The notes under the pieces were generated by a model. The model did no database searches. It had not been told where the DNA came from and saw only the letters and a program-made list of their open reading frames with translations. This document shows positions 13,887-22,655 of a DNA stretch of 64,000 nucleotides, one piece after another; within the stretch, counting starts at the first letter, position 1; each line of letters begins with the position of its first letter. Location: assembly GCF_014701095.1 (NCBI RefSeq), contig NZ_AP023439.1, positions 2,406,001 through 2,470,000 of the forward strand. The letters are read 5' to 3'. Source of the stretch: Streptomyces tuirus. Its GTDB lineage: Bacteria; Actinomycetota; Actinomycetes; Streptomycetales; Streptomycetaceae. Position numbers and translations under genes: made by a program.

Positions 13887-14433
13887 AACTGATCACACCC
13901 TCGGTCGGTCCGCTCTCCCGGCCCGGGGACGCGACCCCGCGCACCCCCGCCAGAACCATCGTGCCACCAACACGCCCGGGCTATGCGGCCGGTGACGCAT
14001 CGACCACACGCGTGTCGCCGCCCCGCATGTGCCCCGCCCGCGCGCGGGCACCCAACAGCGTGGCGTCGCACGGCAATTCGACGGGCCACCCGCACAGGGA
14101 ATTCGGCCGAACCGTTTCCGTCTCCACACAATGCGTTCGCAGCGAATTCGAATTGCTGCCACAAGCCCGGCAACAGCCCTGCGAATGAGGGGGCGAAGAG
14201 TGCTGAAGCGGACATTCCGCTGGAGTCGCCTGCTGGTCTTATGCGTCGCTTAGTCCGGAAGTATCATGACAAGCGAGGCCCAGTCGGTGCACACAATCCG
14301 CCATCGGACGATGTGTTGGCCATCACGCCGACAGCGCCGTCAACTACCCGCAATCCGGGGTACCCGCAGCGAATAGCCAGGAATCACTTCCGGCGTTTTA
14401 CGAATAGCTGTCGGGAACGCTAGGGTGCCTCAG
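13887..14433. other. Gene-poor, comparatively AT-rich spacer with acyltransferase promoter
   Basis: About 550 bases have clearly lower GC than the flanks, especially 14090-14420 (for example AATTCGAATTGCTGCC). I find no convincing gene. At the right end lies a promoter, TTTACG at 14397-14402 and TAGGGT at 14421-14426 with an 18-base spacer. Short ORFs here lack codon bias and ribosome sites. Confidence 0.5.
14397..14426 (+). promoter_or_regulatory. Promoter giving a leaderless upstream ORF
   Basis: The -35-like TTTACG and the -10-like TAGGGT are separated by 18 bases. The ATG of the short ORF begins 8 bases after the -10, so the transcript would start at or next to that ATG. Confidence 0.55.
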
Positions 14434-14514
14434 ATGTTCCACGCTGCCTCGTCCCCCGCACGCGCAGCGAGGTCCCGGATCGTCTCCCCGAGCTCCTGGT
14501 GGGAGGGTCTGTGA
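14434..14514 (+). CDS. Leaderless 26-codon upstream ORF overlapping the acyltransferase start
   Basis: An ORF of 26 codons begins MFHAASSPARAARS and ends SSWWEGL. Its TGA overlaps the acyltransferase GTG (bases GTGA at 14511-14514). With the -10 box 8 bases upstream it is probably translated from a leaderless mRNA and coupled to the downstream gene. There is no homology claim; it is more likely regulatory than a functional protein. The tandem Trp near its end may matter for translation rate. Confidence 0.5.
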   Translation: MFHAASSPARAARSRIVSPSSWWEGL

Positions 14515-15710
14515 CGAACTCGCTGCGACCGAACGGCGACCGCAGGGCGCCACTTCCCCCGGCACAGTCGCCGGCGGACGGAGTGCCGAGCCCGCGCTCG
14601 CCGCAGAGCACGCAGAAGAAGAAGCAGAACGGCAAGCAGCGCGACGCGTTCTTCGACAACGCGAAGTACCTCGCGATCGTGCTGGTGGCCATGGGCCACG
14701 CCTGGGAGCCGCTCAAGAGCGACAGCCGGATACTCGAGGCGGCGTACCAGCTCGTCTACGCGTTCCACATGCCGGCGTTCATCATCATCTCCGGCTACTT
14801 CTCCCGCAGTTTCGACATGCGGCCCGACCGGCTGAAGCGACTGATCACCGGCGTCGCCGTGCCGTACATCATCTTCGAGACGGCCTATCCCCTGTTCAAG
14901 CGGGTCATCGACAACGACCCGCACCAGGAGATCAGCCTCCTCGACCCCTGGTACCTGACCTGGTTCCTGGTCGCGCTGTTCGTCTGGCGGCTGACCACCC
15001 CCATCTGGAACCTGGTGCGCCGGCCGCTGCCGCTCGCGCTGGGGCTCGCCATGCTGGCGACCGTCACCCCGGAGATCGGCGACGACCTGGACCTGCAGCG
15101 CGTCCTGCAGTTCCTGCCGTTCTTCGTGCTCGGCCTGGTCATGAAGCCCGAGCACTTCCACATGGTGCGCACCAATGCGGTGCGGATCGCCTCGGTGCCC
15201 GTGTTCGCCGTCGCCCTGGCCTTCAGCTGGTGGGCGGTGCCGCGCATGAACACCGCGTGGTTCTACCACCGGGACTCCGCGCAGGAGCTGGGCGCCCCGT
15301 GGTGGACCGGCCCGGTCATGGTGCTCGCCATGTTCGGCTGCTCCCTGGTGCTGACCGCCTGCTTCTTCGCCTGGGTGCCGCGCCGCCACATGTGGTTCAC
15401 CGCCCTCGGCGCCGGCACGCTCTACGGCTACCTGCTGCACGGCTTCCTGGTGAAGGCCGGCGACTACCGCGGCTGGTTCGAGGCGTCCTGGCTGCACCAC
15501 CCGGCCGGTGAGATCGCCGTGACCGCCCTCGCGGCCGCCGTGGTGACGGTGCTGTGCACCAAGCCGGTGCAGCGCGTCTTCCGGTTCGCGATGGAGCCGA
15601 AGATGGCCTGGGCCTTCAAGCGGGACGCGGCCGAGCTGGCCCGCGAACGCCAGAACGCCGAGCGCCGCGCACGCGAAAGTGAGCGTGAACGCGAGAAGGT
15701 CAACGCCTGA
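14511..15710 (+). CDS. Integral membrane acyltransferase (acyltransferase-3 family)
   Basis: The 399-residue product has a low-complexity, basic N-terminal tail of about 45 residues (SPQSTQKKKQNGKQRD). The acyltransferase-3 hallmark FFDNAKYLAIVLVAMGHAWEP, with its conserved His, follows. I count about ten membrane helices and a charged C-terminal helix of about 35 residues (ELARERQNAERRARESERERE). Family members O-acylate surface carbohydrates or other acceptors; the substrate is not predictable here. GTG at 14511 is preceded by GGGAGGG and overlaps the short upstream ORF. It is convergent with the HD-domain gene. Confidence 0.85.
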   Translation: MTNSLRPNGDRRAPLPPAQSPADGVPSPRSPQSTQKKKQNGKQRDAFFDNAKYLAIVLVAMGHAWEPLKSDSRILEAAYQLVYAFHMPAFIIISGYFSRSFDMRPDRLKRLITGVAVPYIIFETAYPLFKRVIDNDPHQEISLLDPWYLTWFLVALFVWRLTTPIWNLVRRPLPLALGLAMLATVTPEIGDDLDLQRVLQFLPFFVLGLVMKPEHFHMVRTNAVRIASVPVFAVALAFSWWAVPRMNTAWFYHRDSAQELGAPWWTGPVMVLAMFGCSLVLTACFFAWVPRRHMWFTALGAGTLYGYLLHGFLVKAGDYRGWFEASWLHHPAGEIAVTALAAAVVTVLCTKPVQRVFRFAMEPKMAWAFKRDAAELARERQNAERRARESEREREKVNA

Positions 15711-15725
15711 CCCTCCGAGCGGGAT

Positions 15726-16181
15726 TCATCCGACGAGACCGAGAAGCGCGCGCATCCGTGCGTACTTCTCGGTCAGTCGTTTCCGGGTCGCCTCGTCGAG
15801 GACCGCGAGCCGGGCCGGGTCCGCGTTGTGCGCCAGGTCCGACTCCTTCACCAGCAGCGCGCCGGGCGTGGCGAGGATCCGCGCGGCGTACGCCTCCGGC
15901 GGCTCCCCGGCCCGTTTGGTGACCGCGAGCACGATGTCCTTGGTACGGCTGCTCAAGCCGGCCCCGCGCAGCCACTGCGCGGAGAGGGCGTCGTCCTCGA
16001 CCGCGTCGTGCAGCCAGGCCGCCGCGATCTGCTCCTCGTCGCCGCCCCGCGCCCGTACGCCCTCCGCCACGGCACTGAGGTGTTCGGCGTAGGGCCGTCC
16101 CGCCTTGTCGGTCTGGCCGGTGTGAGCGGCGCGGGCGGTGGCTTCGACCTGGGCCAGGGTCATCCGGGATGTCTCGGTCAC
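15726..16181 (-). CDS. HD-domain protein, (p)ppGpp-hydrolase-like
   Basis: This 151-residue protein contains the HD metal site: His in GRPYAEHLSAVAEG, then AAAWLHDAVEDD (HD) and a downstream Asp in VKESDLAHNADP. This order resembles the hydrolase domain of small Rel/Mesh1-type alarmone hydrolases. No synthetase domain is present. The likely role is hydrolysis of (p)ppGpp or another nucleotide; the substrate is an inference. GTG at 16181 has GGAG upstream; a longer start seven codons upstream is possible. Confidence 0.8.
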   Translation of the reverse strand: MTETSRMTLAQVEATARAAHTGQTDKAGRPYAEHLSAVAEGVRARGGDEEQIAAAWLHDAVEDDALSAQWLRGAGLSSRTKDIVLAVTKRAGEPPEAYAARILATPGALLVKESDLAHNADPARLAVLDEATRKRLTEKYARMRALLGLVG

Positions 16182-16342
16182 CGCTCCAGTGTCTCCCCGC
16201 ACGGCGCCGCCCGGGCCGGCAGGGTGGCCGCGGCCGTGCCGAGGACGGAGGACGAGGACGACGACGACGAGGATCGCGGCGGCGGGCGAGCCGTGGCCTG
16301 GCCAGGAGGACGGCCGCCGAACCCACGTGCGGAAAGCCCACC

Positions 16343-17521
16343 TCAGCGGGTCGCGTTGGCCGTCGGGCCCTCTCGGCAGATCAGCAGCAGGGCCCGGTCG
16401 TCGTTGACGTCCTTGGCCACGGCCTCGATGAGGTGCCAGGCGGCGCCGTGGAAGCCGCCGGCCACGTAGCGGTCGGCCTCGCCGGTGAGGCGGTCGATGC
16501 CCTCGACGATGTCACGGTCGGAGGTCTCCACCAGGCCGTCCGTGAACAGCATCAGCACGTCCCCGGGCCGCAGTGAGCCCTTCACCGGGTCGAACTGGGC
16601 GCCGTCGTACACCCCGAGCAGGGGCCCCTCGGCGGTCTTCTCCTCCCAGCGGCCGCTGCCGGCGCTGAGCTGGAGGCCCGGCGGGTGGCCCGCGGAGTAG
16701 AGCTCGTAGTCGCCGGAGTCCAGGTCGAGGACCAGGTGGATGGAGGTGGCGAAGCCCTCGTCCCAGTCCTGGCGCAGGAGGTAGCCGTTGGCGGCCGGGA
16801 GGAAGGCGTGCGGCGGGAGGGAGCCGAGCAGACCGCCGAACGCGCCGGACAGCAGCAGGGCGCGGGAGCCCGCGTCCATGCCCTTGCCGGAGACGTCGGT
16901 GAGGACGACCTCGAGCGTACGGCCGCCGTTGGTGCGCGCCGCGACCACGAAGTCGCCCGAGAAGGACTGGCCGCCCGCCGGGCGCAGCGCCATCTCGCGG
17001 TGCCAGCCGTCCGGCAGGTCGGGCAGCTCGCTCTGCACCCGGATGCGTTCGCGCAGGTCGAACAGCATGGTGCCGCCGCGCCTCCAGGGCACACCGACCC
17101 GGCTGCGGAACTGGGCCAGGAGCAGTCCGAAGAAGCCGCAGGCCGCGACCACGAGCACGACGCCGGGGGTGACCCTCGACGGGCCCTCCGTGTACGGGCC
17201 GAGCTGCACCGACTCCACGATGAGCGCCGTGGCCGCCGCCGCGTACAGGCCGAGCAGGCTGGCCGGGCGCAGCAGCAGGCCGCCCACGACGACGGGCAGG
17301 ACCAGTGCGGCCGGTGAGAACCACACCGAGTTCGCCAGTGTCGCCGACGCGATCACGGGAACCGTCAGGAGCAGACCGCCCAGGGCGATCCAGTCCGAGC
17401 CGTTGCCGCGGAAGTAGTCCACGGCGGCGCGGCGCACGCCGACGCGGGCCCGGTGCCACTGCTTCTTCAACCGGGCCGTGAACGTCTCGGCTTCCGCGCG
17501 CCGCTCTCGTCCTGATGCCAT
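16343..17521 (-). CDS. Membrane-bound PP2C/SpoIIE-type phosphatase
   Basis: The 392-residue protein starts with a basic region, then has about four membrane helices (residues ~45-140), a short linker, and a SpoIIE-type catalytic domain. Metal-binding motifs are visible as SFSGDFVVA, VLTDVSGKGMDAG, YSAGHPPG and LMLFTDGLVETSD. Family members dephosphorylate anti-sigma-factor antagonists or other Ser/Thr-phosphoproteins and often work in partner-switching cascades. No anti-sigma or antagonist gene lies nearby, so the target is unknown. It is divergent from the Eis-like gene. Confidence 0.9.
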   Translation of the reverse strand: MASGRERRAEAETFTARLKKQWHRARVGVRRAAVDYFRGNGSDWIALGGLLLTVPVIASATLANSVWFSPAALVLPVVVGGLLLRPASLLGLYAAAATALIVESVQLGPYTEGPSRVTPGVVLVVAACGFFGLLLAQFRSRVGVPWRRGGTMLFDLRERIRVQSELPDLPDGWHREMALRPAGGQSFSGDFVVAARTNGGRTLEVVLTDVSGKGMDAGSRALLLSGAFGGLLGSLPPHAFLPAANGYLLRQDWDEGFATSIHLVLDLDSGDYELYSAGHPPGLQLSAGSGRWEEKTAEGPLLGVYDGAQFDPVKGSLRPGDVLMLFTDGLVETSDRDIVEGIDRLTGEADRYVAGGFHGAAWHLIEAVAKDVNDDRALLLICREGPTANATR

Positions 17522-17683
17522 TAGTTCGGGACCCTATCCATCGGACCAGCCGCTTGGCACGGGAGGTCCCACTTGTCCCCCGTCCGAGGGCCGACATCAC
17601 AGTGAACTTCACAGCGCGCGGCCCTGCCGCCACCCGGGAGAAATTCCCTCGCTCGTCCCGCATTGCCCTGGTAGGCATGGCTC

Positions 17684-18934
17684 ATGGGAACCGACGCGAA
17701 CGGTCTTTTGCCCGACTTGCGAGTGCTTCAGAAGGATGATTGGGACAAGTGGTACGACACCCTGATCCGGGGCTTCGGAGGGGTGCCCGAGTCCGCCGAG
17801 GAGCGGGAGTTGTGGAACTCGCTGACCGAGTTCGACCGTTCGCTGGGTGTCTGGGACGGGGACGAGTGCGTGGGGACGGCCGGGGCGTTCAGCTTCCGGC
17901 TGACCGTGCCCGGCGGCGCGTCCCTGCCGGTGGCGGGCGTCACGATGGTCAGCGTGGCCGCCACGCATCGCCGGCGCGGCCTGCTGACGTCGATGATGCG
18001 GCGGCAGCTGGACGACGTACGCGCCTGGGGTGAGCCGCTGGCCGTGCTCACCGCGTCCGAGCCCGCGATCTACGGGCGCTTCGGGTACGGCAACGCGGCC
18101 GTGTCGCTGACCGCCGAGATCGACACGACCCGGGTCGGGCTGTCGGTGCCGGACGGTACGGATGACGTACGGGTGCGGTACGCGGTGCCGGCCGATGTGC
18201 TCGACGTGTGTGAGGCGGTGTACGCCCGGCTGGTTCCGGTACGGCCCGGGATGCTGGCCCGGCAGCCCGGCTGGGAGCGGCTCGGGGTGCTCGATCCGGA
18301 GAGCGACCGGGAGGGGGCGTCGCCCCTGCAGTGCGTGCTCGCCGAGCGGGACGGGGAGACGGTGGGGTACGCGCGGTATCGCGTCAAGCCCGAGTGGGAG
18401 CTGTCCGGGTCCAACGGCACGGTGATCGTGGAGGAGTTGGCGGGTCTTGAGCCCGCGGCGGACGCGGCGTTGTGGCGGTTCCTGTTCGGGATCGACCTGA
18501 CGTCGAAGGTGACCGTGCGGGGGCGTCCGGTGGACGACGCGTGGCAGTACCTGGTGACCGACCCGCGGCGGTGCCATCCGCGGGTGCGGGACTCGCTGTA
18601 CGTGCGGCCGGTGGAGGTGGGGGCGGCGCTGGCGGCGCGGACCTATCAGACGCCGGTGGATGTGGTGTTCGAGGTGGAGGACGCGTTCTGCCCCTGGAAC
18701 GCCGGGCGTTGGCGGTTGAGCGGGGACGCGAAGGGCGCGTCCTGCGAGCGTACGGCGGATGCGGCGGATGTCGCCCTGTCGGTACGGGAGTTGGGTGCCG
18801 CGTATCTCGGGGGTGTGTCGCTGGCCTCGCTGGGGGCGGCCGGGCGGGTGCGGGAGCTTCGGCCGGGGGCGCTGGCGGAGGCGTCGCTCGGGTTCGGGGT
18901 GGGGGTGCCGCCGTGGCTGCCGCACGGGTTCTGA
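17684..18934 (+). CDS. Eis-like GNAT N-acetyltransferase
   Basis: The 416 residues fit the Eis family: a tandem GNAT domain plus a C-terminal sterol-carrier-like domain. The acetyl-CoA site reads VAATHRRRGLLTSMMRRQL (R/QxxGxG/A-like). YGRFGYG and the extreme C-terminal Phe (PHGF), whose carboxylate acts as catalytic base in Eis, are present. Mycobacterial Eis acetylates aminoglycosides at several amines; the substrate here is unknown. ATG at 17684 has a possible -10 (TAGGCA) 7 bases upstream, so a leaderless transcript is possible. Confidence 0.88.
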   Translation: MGTDANGLLPDLRVLQKDDWDKWYDTLIRGFGGVPESAEERELWNSLTEFDRSLGVWDGDECVGTAGAFSFRLTVPGGASLPVAGVTMVSVAATHRRRGLLTSMMRRQLDDVRAWGEPLAVLTASEPAIYGRFGYGNAAVSLTAEIDTTRVGLSVPDGTDDVRVRYAVPADVLDVCEAVYARLVPVRPGMLARQPGWERLGVLDPESDREGASPLQCVLAERDGETVGYARYRVKPEWELSGSNGTVIVEELAGLEPAADAALWRFLFGIDLTSKVTVRGRPVDDAWQYLVTDPRRCHPRVRDSLYVRPVEVGAALAARTYQTPVDVVFEVEDAFCPWNAGRWRLSGDAKGASCERTADAADVALSVRELGAAYLGGVSLASLGAAGRVRELRPGALAEASLGFGVGVPPWLPHGF

Positions 18935-18967
18935 CGCCCCGGGGTTGTTGAGGAGCGCCCGGGCTTT

Positions 18968-19777
18968 TCAGGGGCGTTGGCAGGCCGGGCACCAGAAGAG
19001 GTTGCGGGCGGCGAGGTCGGCGGTGCGGATCTCGCCGCCGCAGATGTGGCAGGGCAGGTTGGCCCTGCGGTAGACGTACACCTCACCGCCGTGGTCGTCC
19101 ACGCGGGGCGGGCGGCCCATCGCCTCCGGGGTGTGCTCCGGGCGGACGGTGTCGATGCGGTTGTTGCGGACGCCCTCGTGCATGAGGTCGACGAGGTCGG
19201 TCCAGATCGCGTGCCACTCGGTGGGGGTGATGTCCTTGCCGGCGCGGTACGGGTCGATGCGGTGCCGGAAGAGGACCTCCGCGCGGTAGACGTTTCCGAC
19301 GCCGGCGATGACCTTCTGGTCCATGAGGAGGGCTGCGATCGTCGTACGGCTGCGGGTGATGCGGCGGTACGCGGTGTCCGGGTCGGCGTCGTCGCGGAGG
19401 GGGTCGGGGCCGAGGCGGTCGTGTATCGCCTGCTTCTCCGGGGGTGTGATGAGGGCGCAGGTGGTGGGGCCGCGGAGGTCCACGTAGGTGGTGTCGTTCG
19501 CGACGCGGAGGCGGACGGTGTCGGTGGGGGGCGGTTCGGGGGCCGGACCGAAGGTGACCTTGCCGAAGAGGCCGAGGTGGATGTGGATCCAGTCGGTGTC
19601 GCGGAAGCCGAGGAAGAGGTGCTTGCCGTGGGCTTCGGTGTGGGTGAGTTCCGTGCCGGTGAGGAGGGCGGCGGCGGGGGTGAACTTGCCCTGGGGGCTG
19701 GTGGTGCGGGGTTTCGTGCCGAGGAAGGCGGCGGCGTAGTCCTGGGCGAGGCGGTGGATGGTGTGGCCTTCCGGCAC
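18968..19777 (-). CDS. Fpg/Nei-family DNA glycosylase/AP lyase
   Basis: This base-excision repair enzyme has 269 residues. The N-terminal catalytic MPEGHTIHR has Pro2 as the Schiff-base nucleophile and Glu3. A helix-two-turn-helix region follows (LMDQKVIAGVGNVYRAEVLFRHRIDP), then a C-terminal zinc finger with C-x2-C (CHIC) and C-x2-C (CPAC). PEGHT rather than PELPE places it with the Nei subfamily, which favours oxidised pyrimidines; this preference is inferred. Confidence 0.92.
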   Translation of the reverse strand: MPEGHTIHRLAQDYAAAFLGTKPRTTSPQGKFTPAAALLTGTELTHTEAHGKHLFLGFRDTDWIHIHLGLFGKVTFGPAPEPPPTDTVRLRVANDTTYVDLRGPTTCALITPPEKQAIHDRLGPDPLRDDADPDTAYRRITRSRTTIAALLMDQKVIAGVGNVYRAEVLFRHRIDPYRAGKDITPTEWHAIWTDLVDLMHEGVRNNRIDTVRPEHTPEAMGRPPRVDDHGGEVYVYRRANLPCHICGGEIRTADLAARNLFWCPACQRP

Positions 19778-20305
19778 GGGTTCTCCCTGTGATCGTTGCC
19801 CTGCTTGCCCACGTGCCTGGGCTGGTCGGTTGTTCAGGAGGCCGGGGTGGGGTTGGCTCGGGGCCTTGCCCGCCCGCCCACCCGACTCGGTTGTTCAAGA
19901 AGCTGAGGCCGAAAGGATCCGGGGCTCCGCCCCGGGCCCCGGCGGGGACTGCGTCCCCTGCACCCCTCTGGGGGCTGCGCCCTCGATCCCGGCAAGGCTT
20001 CCTACCGGACCCCCGCAGGGCTTCCTCCGCCTCGCTGGGCTTTGCCCGAGCCCCCGCAGAGCCTCCTCCCGACCCCTCACGGGGCCCGTCCCCACGGCCT
20101 CCACAGACGGCACAAGGCGGGTCCCCTGCTGGGGGACTGCGTTCCGAGGCAGGCTCGGCGGCGGGGCCGCCGGCGCCTGCTGGCCGACCGGGCGGCCCCT
20201 GCCTGCGTGCCGCGTCCGGGGGCAAGGCTCGGGTGGCCGGCGCCCACACGGGGGCGGGCCACCCGGCCCCCTGGGAAGCGCGCGGCGGCCCGGTCGCCCG
20301 GAGGG
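19778..20305. repeat. Non-coding GC-rich spacer with several small palindromes
   Basis: About 530 bases without a credible gene. It is full of short inverted repeats: GGGGCTCCGCCCC (19921-19933), GGGGACTGCGTCCCC (19944-19958), GGGGGCTGCGCCC (about 19971-19983) and GTCCCCTGCTGGGGGAC (about 20120-20136). Such clusters are common in Streptomyces gaps. Long ORFs across it have no codon bias. It contains or adjoins the termination region of rpiB. Confidence 0.55.
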
Positions 20306-20791
20306 CTACTGCTGCGGGTGGTGGGGCGGGATGGGGGGCAGGTCGCCGGTCTTTTCGTAGGCCGACAGCATGTCGATCCGACGGATGTGACGTTCGTCAC
20401 CGGAGAACGGCGTCGCGAGGAACGTCTCCACGAACTTCGTCGCCTCGTCCTGCGAGTGCATGCGCGCGCCCACCGCGACGACGTTCGCGTTGTTGTGCTG
20501 GCGGCCCAGGGACGCCGTCTCCTCGCTCCACGCGAGGGCCGCACGGACGCCCTTGACCTTGTTCGCGGCGATCTGCTCGCCGTTGCCCGAGCCGCCGATG
20601 ACGACGCCGAGGGCCTCGGGGTCCGCGGCCGTGCGCTCCGCCGCCCGGAGGCAGAAGGGCGGGTAGTCGTCCTGGGCGTCGTAGATGTGCGGGCCGCAGT
20701 CGACGGGGTCGTGACCCGCCGCCGTCAGCCACTCGACGAGGTAATTCTTGAGTTCGTAGCCCGCATGGTCCGAGCCGAGGTACACGCGCAT
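20306..20791 (-). CDS. rpiB: Ribose-5-phosphate isomerase B
   Basis: RpiB interconverts ribulose-5-P and ribose-5-P in the pentose phosphate pathway. The 161 residues begin MRVYLGSDHAGYELK, typical of the LacA/RpiB family. GGSGNGEQIAANKVKGVRAA is the actinobacterial active site, where Glu takes the role of the enterobacterial Cys. HNNANVVAVGAR is also conserved. It is a single gene, divergent from the amino-acid permease. Confidence 0.95.
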   Translation of the reverse strand: MRVYLGSDHAGYELKNYLVEWLTAAGHDPVDCGPHIYDAQDDYPPFCLRAAERTAADPEALGVVIGGSGNGEQIAANKVKGVRAALAWSEETASLGRQHNNANVVAVGARMHSQDEATKFVETFLATPFSGDERHIRRIDMLSAYEKTGDLPPIPPHHPQQ

Positions 20792-21070
20792 GGGACGAGT
20801 GTGACACGGGTGCTTCGGGGAAGGCGCGCGGGGTGGCGCTCATGAAAACCCTGGGCGAATGTGAGCCGCATTACTGAACCTCAGGAAAACCTCAAGTAAC
20901 AATCTGGATTCAAAGGTTCTCCTATTCATTCGCCTCCGTTTCACTGGACCGGCTCGTACACCGCTCGTACGAGCCCCCCGTACCCCGTCATGCCGCGAAA
21001 CACCCCGTTCGTGCGGCTCGCGCGGTTCCGTACGGAAGTACAACTCCCCGGCGCAAAGGAAATCCGTTCC

Positions 21071-22561
21071 ATGACCTCGCAGCCGACCATGAACAAGACC
21101 GGAAACGAACCCGGAGGGCCCGGAGAACCCGGAGCCGAGGGATCCGGACTGCAGGCCGGGCTCAAGAACCGGCATCTCTCCATGATCGCCATCGGCGGTG
21201 TCATCGGAGCCGGACTCTTCGTCGGGTCCAGCTCCGGTATCGCCACCGCCGGGCCCGGCATCCTGCTGTCGTACGCCCTCGTCGGCACGCTCGTGGTGCT
21301 GGTGATGCGGATGCTCGGCGAGATGTCGGCCGCGAACCCGACCTCGGGTTCCTTCTCCGCGCACGCCGACCGGGCCCTGGGGTCCTGGGCCGGTTTCTCC
21401 ATCGGCTGGCTGTACTGGTTCTTCTGGGTCGTCGTGCTCGCGGTCGAGGCGACCGCCGGCGCCGTGATCCTTGAGGGCTGGATACCGGCCGTGCCGCAGT
21501 GGGGCTGGGCCCTGATCGTGATGCTGGTGCTGACGGCCACCAACCTGGTCTCCGTCGGCTCCTACGGCGAGTTCGAGTTCTGGTTCGCGGGTATCAAGGT
21601 CGTCGCCATCGCCGCGTTCATCATCATCGGCGGGCTGGCCGTCTTCGGGCTTCTGCCGGGTGTGGACAGCGAGCAGGCCGGACTGAGCAACCTCACCGCG
21701 CACGGCGGCTTCCTGCCCAACGGGGCCGGCGCCATCCTCACCGGTGTGCTGCTCGTCGTCTTCTCCTTCATGGGCAGCGAGATCGCCACCCTGGCCGCAG
21801 GTGAGTCGGAGAACCCGCGGCAGGCCGTCACCAAGGCCACCAACAGCATCATCTGGCGTGTCGCCGTCTTCTACCTCGGCTCGATCGCCGTCGTCGTGTC
21901 CCTGCTCCCCTGGGACAGCAAGTCCATCGCCAAGGACGGCTCCTACGTCGCCGCGCTCGACTCCCTCGGCATCGCGCACGCCGGTCAGATCATGAACTTC
22001 ATCGTGCTGACCTCGGTGCTGTCCTGTCTCAACTCCGGCCTCTACACCGCCTCCCGCATGGCCTTCTCCCTCGGCCAGCGCGGCGACGCGCCGAAGGCCT
22101 TCGCCCGCACGACCTCCAACGGCGTGCCGCGCACGGCGATCCTCGCCTCCGTCGCCTTCGGTTTCGTGGCCGTCTTCTTCAACTACAAGTTCCCGGACTC
22201 CGTCTTCCTCTTCCTCGTGAACTCCAGCGGCGCGGTCGCCCTGTTCGTGTGGCTGGTGATCTGCTTCTCCCAGCTGCGCATGCGGAAGATCATCAAGGCC
22301 GAGTCGCCCGAGAAGCTCGTCGTGAAGATGTGGCTGTACCCGTACCTGACCTGGGCGACCGCCGCGCTGATCGTCTTCATCCTCGGCTACATGCTCACCG
22401 ACACCGAGCACGACGGGCGTCAGACCATCCTGCTGTCGCTGCTCGTCGCCGCCGTGGTGCTCGTCATCGCCTTCGTGAAGAACGGGATCCGTGGCCGGCG
22501 TCCGGCCGCGGACGCCGCGCAGGTCAAGGATGAGGAGCGCAGCGAGGTGTCGGCGGGCTGA
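21071..22561 (+). CDS. Amino acid permease (AAT family, GabP/AnsP-like), copy 1
   Basis: The 496-residue product has about 12 membrane helices. The APC signature is MIAIGGVIGAGLFVGSSSGI in helix 1 and GSEIATLAAGESENP in helix 6. SYGEFEFWFAGIKV and NSGLYTASRM support the amino-acid transporter family related to GabP, AnsP and CycA. It is a proton-coupled importer; the substrate cannot be read from sequence. I chose ATG at 21071, preceded by AAAGGA; the longer frame upstream lacks coding character. It is clearly paralogous to the permease at 33.3 kb. A strong terminator follows. Confidence 0.9.
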   Translation: MTSQPTMNKTGNEPGGPGEPGAEGSGLQAGLKNRHLSMIAIGGVIGAGLFVGSSSGIATAGPGILLSYALVGTLVVLVMRMLGEMSAANPTSGSFSAHADRALGSWAGFSIGWLYWFFWVVVLAVEATAGAVILEGWIPAVPQWGWALIVMLVLTATNLVSVGSYGEFEFWFAGIKVVAIAAFIIIGGLAVFGLLPGVDSEQAGLSNLTAHGGFLPNGAGAILTGVLLVVFSFMGSEIATLAAGESENPRQAVTKATNSIIWRVAVFYLGSIAVVVSLLPWDSKSIAKDGSYVAALDSLGIAHAGQIMNFIVLTSVLSCLNSGLYTASRMAFSLGQRGDAPKAFARTTSNGVPRTAILASVAFGFVAVFFNYKFPDSVFLFLVNSSGAVALFVWLVICFSQLRMRKIIKAESPEKLVVKMWLYPYLTWATAALIVFILGYMLTDTEHDGRQTILLSLLVAAVVLVIAFVKNGIRGRRPAADAAQVKDEERSEVSAG

Positions 22562-22592
22562 TCCTCCGGCCGCTCGCCGTTCGTGGTGAACG

Positions 22593-22632
22593 GGGGCCTG
22601 TGGTGCGTGCATCGGCACGCACCACAGGCCCC
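22593..22632. terminator. Bidirectional terminator
   Basis: Perfect 18-bp stem GGGGCCTGTGGTGCGTGC with loop ATCG, followed by TTTT on the plus strand. It lies between the convergent permease and kinase genes. Confidence 0.9.
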
Positions 22633-22655
22633 TTTTCCGTTCCCTGCCGAGCTGC

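Noticed and set aside
13829..14215. Minus-strand ORF of 128 codons in the spacer before the acyltransferase
   Set aside because: It overlaps the small membrane protein gene, has no ribosome site and its residue composition is random-looking.
19895..20113. 72-codon minus-strand ORF in the spacer before rpiB
   Set aside because: It is built from the palindromic repeats and has no ribosome site or recognisable domain.
20840..22618. 592-codon minus-strand ORF
   Set aside because: It is antisense to the amino-acid permease, whose protein has clear membrane helices and family motifs.
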